Assembly: GCA_019241915.1 (NCBI GenBank)
Contig: JAFAWI010000420.1
Location: 1-5,524, forward strand
Source: Alphaproteobacteria bacterium
GTDB lineage: Bacteria; Pseudomonadota; Alphaproteobacteria; ATCC43930; CGMCC-115725
Length of the DNA stretch: 5,524 nt
Reading direction: 5' to 3'
Position 1 is the first letter of the stretch, and each line of letters begins with the position of its first letter. The notes beneath the pieces were generated by a model. The model had not been told where the DNA came from. It ran no database searches and was given only the letters and a program-made list of their open reading frames with translations. Below, one piece after another: positions 1 to 4,648 of this stretch. Position numbers and translations under genes: made by a program.

Positions 1-696
1 GTCACGCGCGCGCCAGTCGTGCTCGGGCAGGCGCAGCATCGTCACGCCGTCGCGTTCGATGGTCTCGACCGGCACCAGATGCTGCAAATCGACCCGGTGC
101 GGCACCTTGAACAGCACCCCGCGACGGTGGAGCTTCTGTCCGGCCGGCGCCAGCGTCGCCCACGCCGCGTATTCGAGCGCGGCTTGGACCGCCGGTGCAT
201 TGGCGGCCTCGTCTTCGAGCCACGCCGAAACGGCTTCGGCAAACCGCCCCTCCCAGGCGAGGATGCCGGCGCGCGTCGCCGGCACGGCACCGGCGCCGAG
301 CTGCGGTTCGAGCGCCGCGCGCAACGCACTGCCCTCAACCGCCGCGGCCTGCTCGGGTTTGATCTCCTTGACCGCGCGACGCTGCACGAAGAGCCGCTTC
401 ACCGAATAAAGCGGCGCCAGCTCGTCGTGCCGCGCCTGCAGCGCACGAATTTCCGGCTCGATGCCGAACAGATCGCCGAGAAAATCCTCGACATGCGGCG
501 CCAGCTCGACCAGCAGCTCGGATTCGGCTTTCCGCTCCAGCGCGTCGGGTGCCGCGCGGCCCGCCATCAGCCGGTCGTGCAGCGGCACATCGGCCGCCGC
601 GAGATGCGCAACAAACGCACGGTCGAGCGTCACCAGCCCGTCGCGATCGTAGAGATCGGCGAAGTGGAGCCCATGCCGTAGGGCGAGGTTGGTCAT
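1..696 (-). CDS. N-terminal part of a large FAD/pyridine-nucleotide-type oxidoreductase (partial)
   Basis: An open frame of 232 codons runs from an ATG at 696-694 to the left edge with no stop, so the C-terminal part is missing. An in-frame TAA lies nine bases upstream of the ATG with no other start codon between, so 696 is the earliest possible start; no clear Shine-Dalgarno is visible. The protein is soluble and acidic, with no signal peptide or membrane segment. Blocks such as FADLYDRDGLV (residues about 12-22), ELAPHVEDFLGDLFGI (about 66-81) and a PLYSVKRLFVQRRAVK stretch recall the N-terminal domain of alphaproteobacterial proteins of roughly 1,100 residues annotated as FAD-dependent or pyridine nucleotide-disulfide oxidoreductases. 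The iron-sulfur and nucleotide-binding domains expected further on would lie outside the window. It is transcribed divergently from the NCS1 permease. The open frame is certain; the family is recalled from memory, and the reaction is unknown. Confidence 0.7.
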   Translation of the reverse strand, partial: MTNLALRHGLHFADLYDRDGLVTLDRAFVAHLAAADVPLHDRLMAGRAAPDALERKAESELLVELAPHVEDFLGDLFGIEPEIRALQARHDELAPLYSVKRLFVQRRAVKEIKPEQAAAVEGSALRAALEPQLGAGAVPATRAGILAWEGRFAEAVSAWLEDEAANAPAVQAALEYAAWATLAPAGQKLHRRGVLFKVPHRVDLQHLVPVETIERDGVTMLRLPEHDWRARD

Positions 697-847
697 CGCT
701 GCTTACTTAGGCGATCCAGGGCCGATAAACCATGTCCCTGACGTCGCGCCAGCATTGCGGCCCGCTAGAAAGTCTTGCGCGTTGCAGCAACGTCGGCAGC
801 AGCGGGCGTCGTGCCGCGGCCGATTCGCTAGGCAAATAATTGCCGAG

Positions 848-877
848 TTTATAAGCATTGTTATGAAAAAACGGCAA
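848..877 (-). promoter_or_regulatory. Candidate sigma-70-type promoter for the oxidoreductase
   Basis: Read on the minus strand, TTGCCG (877-872) is followed after an 18-base spacer by TATAAA (853-848), matching four and five of six consensus positions respectively. Transcription would start near 841 and leave a leader of about 145 bases before the ATG at 696. It overlaps the opposing candidate promoter at 858-885, so the two could not readily be occupied together. Assigned by eye only. Confidence 0.3.
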
Positions 878-885
878 ATGATAAT
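858..885 (+). promoter_or_regulatory. Candidate sigma-70-type promoter for the NCS1 permease
   Basis: TTGTTA at 858-863 and GATAAT at 880-885 are separated by 16 bases and match four and five of six consensus positions. The -10 is part of the palindrome GATAA-T-TTATC (880-890), a plausible operator. Transcription would start near 892, giving a leader of about 150 bases before the permease start. Assigned by eye; other AT-rich hexamers nearby could serve instead. Confidence 0.3.
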
Positions 886-1032
886 TTATCGAGCAATGTG
901 ATCGTCAAATAATCAATAAAATAATCTATTGCAACATTGAATGCCTCTATCCTACCGTCATCGTAAATCGTTTGCTGGGAGGGCGTCATATGGTGAGCCG
1001 CCTTGCCCTCGATGCAATCGGCCGCCGCCGCA

Positions 1033-1037
1033 AGGAG
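1033..1037 (+). promoter_or_regulatory. Ribosome binding site that sets the permease start
   Basis: AGGAG, within AAGGAGAG (1032-1039), lies seven bases before the ATG at 1045. The in-frame alternatives, TTG at 1003 and ATG at 1012, have no comparable sequence ahead of them, so 1045 is preferred. Confidence 0.8.
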
Positions 1038-1044
1038 AGAGCGC

Positions 1045-2493
1045 ATGGCCGACACCACCTTCGACGCCGCGATCGAACGCCAGTTGCAAAAGCGCTATCG
1101 GCAGCCGACCGGGGTCGAGCAGTTCGGCATCGAGGCGATCCCCGTGGCGCGTAAGACGGTCCGCTGGTACGACCTGTTCGCGATCATCCTCAATTTCCTC
1201 ATCAGCCCGTCGACAATCCTGCGCGGCGGCTTGGGGGTGGCGGCGGGACTGTCGTTCCAGGCCTCGGTGCTGGCGGAGTGCTCGGGGATCGTCGTCGCGG
1301 CGATCTTCTACGTCATCATGGCGACGGTCGGGGTCGACTACGGCATCCCTGGCCAAGTCGCGACCCGCGCGGTCTATGGCTTGCGCGGCTCCAAGCTGAT
1401 CCCGTCCTTCCTGCGCTCGATCGCCTCGTGCTACTGGTTTGCGTTCCAGACCGTGATCGGCGCCACCGCGATTTGCGCCGTGTTCGATAAGCTTACCGGC
1501 ACCAAGCCGTCGCTGATCCTCGTCAGCGTGCTGTTCGGCATCGTCCAGGCTTTTGTCGCGATTGTCGGCTACGAGTCGCTGAAGCAGCTGTCGCGGGTGG
1601 CGCTGCCGGTAAAGCTGGCGATGTTCGTCTATCTGTTCGTGCTGCTCGCGAACCAGGCCGACCCCAATTTCGCGCCCGGGGCGGTATTCTCGTACACGGG
1701 CAAGAACGGCGGCTGGGACTGGGTGATCTTTGTCGCGTGGTTCAACGCCGCCGCCGCAGGCTGGCTGACGATGATCACCGACTCGGCCGATTTCTGCCGC
1801 TATTCGCGAACCCGCGCCGATATGTGGATCGGCACGGTGTCGGCCTCGGCCGTCGGCACGATGATTTCGGGCTCGCTCGGCGCCTACGCCGCCGCCGCGA
1901 CGCTTGGCAAGACCGCCAACCCGTTCGTGCTGATCGCCGGGGTCAGCACGAGCTGGATCACGCTGGCGCTGATCCTGGTGTTCATCGCGCTCGACAATTG
2001 GACGATCAACGTCCTCAACCTCTACACCGGCGGGCTGTCGATCTCGAACATGTTCGAGCGGCTCGGCCGCTTCTGGACAACGCTGATTGCGAGCCTGTTC
2101 GGGATCGCGCTTTCCGCGATCCCCGACGTGCTCAACTCCTATCTCAGCTACGCGACGCTGCTCGGCAATTTCTTCTCGCCGATCGCCGGGGTGCTCGTGT
2201 TCGACTACCTGGTCTTGAAGCGGACCCGGCTCGACGTTCCCGCGCTGTTCACGCTGGAGGGTCGCTATCGCTACTGGGGCGGCTTCAACCTCGTCGCCGT
2301 GAGTTGGACGGGACTGGGTTTCCTCTTCTACATGTTCTGCGTACCGGCGACTTGGATACCCAGCCTGTGCACGATCCTGTTCAGCGGGATCGGCTACACG
2401 GCAACCGCCTGGGCGGTGTCCGGCCGGTCGCGGATCATGCAACTGGGCAGCGAGACCATGGACGCCGCTGCCGTGTCCATGGCTGCGGATTAG
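1045..2493 (+). CDS. NCS1-family nucleobase/hydantoin-type permease
   Basis: A 482-residue integral membrane protein, the usual length for the nucleobase:cation symporter-1 family (Transp_cyt_pur, CodB-like). A polar N-terminus of about 40 residues is followed by about twelve hydrophobic segments, roughly at 42-58, 63-95 (possibly two), 126-148, 156-176, 186-203, 223-243, 262-287, 295-318, 342-360, 368-392, 410-434 and 437-460. Family-like features include GIPGQVATRAVYGLRGS (about 100-116), the loop ITDSADFCRYSRT (244-256), resembling the NCS1 ADFSRY-type motif, and ALDNWTINVLNLYTGG (315-330). It should import a nucleobase, hydantoin, allantoin or similar compound by cation symport across the inner membrane. 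The neighbouring N-carbamoyl amidohydrolase favours a pyrimidine or hydantoin, but the substrate is not resolved. It reads divergently from the oxidoreductase and converges with the amidohydrolase. Confidence 0.9.
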   Translation: MADTTFDAAIERQLQKRYRQPTGVEQFGIEAIPVARKTVRWYDLFAIILNFLISPSTILRGGLGVAAGLSFQASVLAECSGIVVAAIFYVIMATVGVDYGIPGQVATRAVYGLRGSKLIPSFLRSIASCYWFAFQTVIGATAICAVFDKLTGTKPSLILVSVLFGIVQAFVAIVGYESLKQLSRVALPVKLAMFVYLFVLLANQADPNFAPGAVFSYTGKNGGWDWVIFVAWFNAAAAGWLTMITDSADFCRYSRTRADMWIGTVSASAVGTMISGSLGAYAAAATLGKTANPFVLIAGVSTSWITLALILVFIALDNWTINVLNLYTGGLSISNMFERLGRFWTTLIASLFGIALSAIPDVLNSYLSYATLLGNFFSPIAGVLVFDYLVLKRTRLDVPALFTLEGRYRYWGGFNLVAVSWTGLGFLFYMFCVPATWIPSLCTILFSGIGYTATAWAVSGRSRIMQLGSETMDAAAVSMAAD

Positions 2494-2508
2494 CCGTTCG
2501 TGTTCTCT

Positions 2509-2579
2509 GTCATGGCCGGGCAGTCTTGGCCATGACGGACCGGCGCGAGCGTGCTTCGTGGATGCCCGGAACAAGTCCG
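2509..2579. repeat. REP-like intergenic palindromic element
   Basis: A perfect 9-base inverted repeat, GTCATGGCC (2509-2517) and GGCCATGAC (2528-2536) around a 10-base loop, is followed by a second smaller hairpin, CGGA-acaag-TCCG (2567-2579), inside a GGATGCCCGGAACAAGTCCG-like stretch. Both halves resemble, from memory, the CGTCATGGCCGGG...CCCGGCCATCCACG palindromes scattered through Bradyrhizobium and Rhodopseudomonas genomes. It fills the gap between two converging genes. The first hairpin has no T-tract on either side, so it is not a classical intrinsic terminator, though it could block or stabilise transcript ends. Confidence 0.55.
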
Positions 2580-2605
2580 CGCCTTAAGTGGTGGAAGCGG
2601 GCCCC

Positions 2606-3850
2606 TTAGCGCGAGTGGTCGGCCGTGTCGAGCATCGCATTGAGCAGCACCGCGCAGCCCGCGGTGAGATCGTCCGCCTTGGCGTCCTCGACCTCGTTAT
2701 GGCTGATGCCACCGACGCAAGGCACAAAGATCATCGCGGTTGGCGCAACGCGGGCCATATAGACCGCGTCGTGACCGGCACCGCTGACGATGTCCTGGTG
2801 CGGCAGGTTCTGCGCCTGGGCGGCATCGCGGACCGCGCCGACGAGCCCGCCGTCAAACGGGGTCGGCGGGAAGTACCAGAATTCCTTGATCTCGACGTCG
2901 AGCCGTTGGCTCGCCGCCGCCTCGGCGCAGGCGGCGCGCAGTCCGCGGTCCATCTTGGTCAGCGTGGCGTCATCGGGATGGCGGAAATCGACCGTGAAGA
3001 ACACGCGGCCGGGGATCGTGTTGCGTGAATTGGGACTCGACTGGATAAAGCCGACCGTCGCGCAGGCATGGGGCGCGTGCACATGGCCGATGCGATTGAC
3101 CGCGTCGATCATCCGGGCCGCCCCGACCAGCGCGTCGCGCCGGCGCGGCATCGGGGTCGGCCCGGCATGCGCCTCCTGTCCGATGACGGTGATCTCGTAC
3201 CAGCGCTGGCCCTGCGCGCCGGTGACGACGCCGATCGGCAGCCCGGCGGCTTCGAGGATCGGCCCCTGCTCGATATGCGCCTCAAAATAGGCGGCGGCTG
3301 GATGCTCGCCGACCGGCGCCGCGCCGGCGAAGCCGATGCGCTTCAGCTCGGAGCCGAGGGTAAGCTCCGGCGCATTGTTGTCGGGCGTCGCCAGCGCGCT
3401 CTCCAACTCGAACACGCCGGTGAACGCGCCGGAGCCGACCATCGCCGGGGAAAACCGCGTCCCCTCCTCGTTGGTCCACGCGACGATCTCGACCGGCGCC
3501 TCGGTCTCGTAGCCGAGATCGTTTAGCGTCCGCACCACTTCGAGCCCGGCCATCACGCCATAGGCGCCGTCGAACTTGCCGCCGGTCGGCTGGGTGTCGA
3601 GGTGGCTGCCGGTCATCACCGGCGGCAGGTCAGGGTTGCGGCCCGGTCGGCGCGCAAAGATGTTGCCGATGCGGTCAACCGTGACACTGCAACCCGCCTC
3701 CTCGCACCAGCGGATGAAGAGCCGCCGCGCTTCGGCGTCGAGATCGCTGGCGGCGAGACGGCAGACGCCGCCCTTCGCCGTCGCGCCGATCTGCGCCAGC
3801 TCCATCAGGCTCGCCCACAACCGCTCGCCGTTGACGGTCAGGTTGCGCAT
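2606..3850 (-). CDS. M20-family Zn-dependent amidohydrolase (N-carbamoyl-amino-acid hydrolase / beta-ureidopropionase type)
   Basis: A complete 414-residue cytoplasmic protein, the normal length for the hydantoinase/carbamoylase branch of peptidase family M20. The expected two-metal site is present: H83 and D85 in GSHLDTQ, bridging D94 in KFDGAYG, E128-E129 in TNEEG, H192 in FEAHIEQGP and H384 in ISHNE. Other conserved stretches are GQEAHAGPTPMPRRRDA (224-240), the N277/R290 region in the dimerisation lid, and GAGHDA (357-362). Such enzymes hydrolyse N-carbamoyl amino acids (for example N-carbamoyl-beta-alanine in reductive pyrimidine breakdown) or allantoate, releasing CO2 and ammonia. The nearby NCS1 permease supports a pyrimidine or hydantoin role. 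GGAG at 3864-3861 lies ten bases before the ATG. The gene follows the vapC stop by only 18 bases and may share its transcript. Exact substrate is uncertain. Confidence 0.9.
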   Translation of the reverse strand: MRNLTVNGERLWASLMELAQIGATAKGGVCRLAASDLDAEARRLFIRWCEEAGCSVTVDRIGNIFARRPGRNPDLPPVMTGSHLDTQPTGGKFDGAYGVMAGLEVVRTLNDLGYETEAPVEIVAWTNEEGTRFSPAMVGSGAFTGVFELESALATPDNNAPELTLGSELKRIGFAGAAPVGEHPAAAYFEAHIEQGPILEAAGLPIGVVTGAQGQRWYEITVIGQEAHAGPTPMPRRRDALVGAARMIDAVNRIGHVHAPHACATVGFIQSSPNSRNTIPGRVFFTVDFRHPDDATLTKMDRGLRAACAEAAASQRLDVEIKEFWYFPPTPFDGGLVGAVRDAAQAQNLPHQDIVSGAGHDAVYMARVAPTAMIFVPCVGGISHNEVEDAKADDLTAGCAVLLNAMLDTADHSR

Positions 3851-3868
3851 CGTTCTTGAACTCCGGGG

Positions 3869-4282
3869 CTAAGGAATAACCGATACGCCGACCCGGCTCC
3901 CAGCGGCGGCCAACACCGTGTCCTTCGTGGCTAGCGCCACTCCATGCCGGATAGCCAATTCCAGATAGGACGCATCATAGGTCGTCAGGTTTTCGGCGCG
4001 GGCAAGCGCCAGTATTTCCCGCCACGCCCGGCCGGCCGTTTCCGTATCCGTCTTGATCGGAAGCCGCGCGATGTGTTCCAACCGCGCGGTTACACCACCG
4101 AGGATTGTACGCCCCCGCCGCTCCGCCCCCAGCAACACGTTGGCAAGTTCGAGCCGCCAAAGCCCCGGGACAACAGCGCCATCGAACCGAACGCGATCGA
4201 GTATTGCCTCGGTTTCCGGCGACGCCTCGTCGTCAAAGCACCAACTCAATGCCACCGATGCAACCACGACGACGGCCGTCAT
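3869..4282 (-). CDS. vapC: VapC-type PIN-domain toxin, probably catalytically impaired
   Basis: A 137-residue PIN-domain protein; VapC toxins are usually 125-145 residues and cleave RNA, often tRNA, using a Mg2+-binding acidic cluster. Visible acidic residues are E45 (WRLELANVL), D103 (LTTYDASYLELA) and D121 (LATKDTVLAAAG). The first catalytic aspartate, normally in a V-x-D-A-S-V-A-L motif, is missing: the sequence reads VVVVASVAL with V7 (codon GTT) at that place. The start chosen is the ATG at 4282-4280, which overlaps the antitoxin TGA as ATGA and has a GA-rich ribosome site (GAGG) ahead; an ATG ten codons upstream at 4312 would add an unconserved tail inside the antitoxin gene. The protein is otherwise full length with no frameshift, so it could still bind its antitoxin and repress the operon. 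Confidence 0.88.
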   Translation of the reverse strand: MTAVVVVASVALSWCFDDEASPETEAILDRVRFDGAVVPGLWRLELANVLLGAERRGRTILGGVTARLEHIARLPIKTDTETAGRAWREILALARAENLTTYDASYLELAIRHGVALATKDTVLAAAGSRVGVSVIP

Positions 4283-4518
4283 TTCCGCCCCTCGTCCCTC
4301 AGAGCCTTCCAATCAAGCCCGCCGAGCGTCGTACCCTTTCGTAAGCGCCTCAACTGCTCGACCGCATCGTCGACATCCGCCCGATCGACCGCAGCAGCGC
4401 GAACCAGGCGCGCGATTGGCCTGCCGTGTTTGGTGATCGTCACCTCTTCGCCGGCAGCGACTTTTTCCAGCAAGGCCGAAAAATGCGTCTTTGCCGCGAA
4501 CGTCCCGATCGTAATCAT
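4279..4518 (-). CDS. vapB: Phd/YefM-family antitoxin of the VapBC-type pair
   Basis: A 79-residue protein with the Phd/YefM pattern: an N-terminal DNA-binding part (about 1-45) with FAAKTHFSALLEKVAAGEEV (7-26) and ITKHGRPIARLV (28-39), followed by a charged C-terminal tail (LRRLRKG and LGGLDWKALRDEGRK, about 56-79) expected to wrap around and inhibit the toxin. It should be the first gene of the operon and, with VapC, bind its own promoter. AGGAG ten bases ahead of the ATG supports the start at 4518. It shares a 4-base ATGA overlap with vapC, implying translational coupling. All recognisable parts of the antitoxin look intact, in contrast to the toxin. Naming it vapB rests on the partner; the fold is Phd/YefM rather than AbrB or MetJ/Arc type. 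Confidence 0.9.
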   Translation of the reverse strand: MITIGTFAAKTHFSALLEKVAAGEEVTITKHGRPIARLVRAAAVDRADVDDAVEQLRRLRKGTTLGGLDWKALRDEGRK

Positions 4519-4536
4519 CGGGTCGCGCTCCTACCC

Positions 4537-4584
4537 GTCTACGCGTCTAGTCGGAAAATTAGACCTGAAGTGTTGCCGGAACAA
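4537..4584 (-). promoter_or_regulatory. Candidate vapBC promoter/operator
   Basis: The stretch upstream of vapB carries GTCTA at 4537-4541 and 4545-4549 (8 bases apart) and the inverted copy TAGAC at 4560-4564, a possible binding site for the antitoxin. On the minus strand, TTGTTC (4584-4579) and TAATTT (4561-4556), 17 bases apart, form a weak promoter match (three of six each) overlapping the inverted copy. An additional inverted repeat, GTTG-N6-CAAC, spans 4572-4585. Short arms make this tentative. Confidence 0.22.
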
Positions 4585-4591
4585 CTCCCTC

Positions 4592-4621
4592 TTCATCCCG
4601 CCCGAAGATCGCAGCTAATAT
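4592..4621 (+). promoter_or_regulatory. Possible promoter of the LLM monooxygenase
   Basis: TTCATC at 4592-4597 and TAATAT at 4616-4621 are separated by 18 bases (three and four of six consensus positions). This would give a leader of about 20 bases, ending in the GGAG at 4639-4642 that lies six bases before the ATG at 4649. The ribosome site is convincing; the promoter is weak. Confidence 0.22.
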
Positions 4622-4648
4622 TTCGGACAGCGAGACGCGGAGTCGGCG

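Larger units (their letters stand above)
831..913 (+). repeat. Three phased direct repeats, consensus G[GT]CAAAT[AG]AT
   Basis: GGCAAATAAT at 831-840, GGCAAATGAT at 873-882 and GTCAAATAAT at 904-913 are three near-identical 10-base motifs in the same orientation. Start-to-start distances are 42 and 31 bases, close to four and three turns of B-DNA, so all would face the same side of the helix. The first two copies continue into small inverted repeats (to 844 and 890). They surround the candidate promoters of both divergent genes, which suggests binding sites for a shared regulator. The regulator is not in the window, and the AT-richness makes chance matches easier. Confidence 0.4.
697..1044. 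other. Divergent intergenic region with an AT-rich core
   Basis: This 348-base gap separates the divergent oxidoreductase and permease genes. The oxidoreductase-proximal part (697-830) is GC-rich and holds a 13-base palindrome at 780-792 (CGTTGC, central A, GCAACG), which would lie in the oxidoreductase leader. From about 831 to 970 the composition turns sharply AT-rich, with candidate promoters on both strands. Small symmetries here are GGCAA-ATAA-TTGCC at 831-844, ATAA-N6-TTAT at 851-864 and GATAA-T-TTATC at 880-890. From 971 the leader returns to GC-rich sequence with two Shine-Dalgarno-like stretches. I see no convincing protein gene: the short frames in it are poorly supported. Confidence 0.6.

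Noticed and set aside
19..681. A 220-codon plus-strand frame over the left-edge gene
   Set aside because: Its Arg-rich composition is typical of a shadow frame; the minus-strand frame is open over 232 codons with family-like blocks.
861..1058. A 65-codon minus-strand frame in the AT-rich divergent region
   Set aside because: It overlaps the permease start and the candidate promoters, has no convincing ribosome site and no recognisable features.
2509..2536. The perfect hairpin as an intrinsic terminator
   Set aside because: No T-tract follows the stem on either strand, so the REP-like interpretation is preferred.
958..2574. A 538-codon open frame on the minus strand opposite the permease
   Set aside because: It mirrors the permease frame, is extremely rich in Arg, Asp, His and Gln as expected for antisense of GC-rich DNA, and has no recognisable domain; the plus-strand protein is a clear membrane transporter.
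4283..4312. An upstream vapC start at 4312
   Set aside because: It would add ten unconserved residues encoded inside vapB; the ATGA overlap start at 4282 matches the usual N-terminus of the family.
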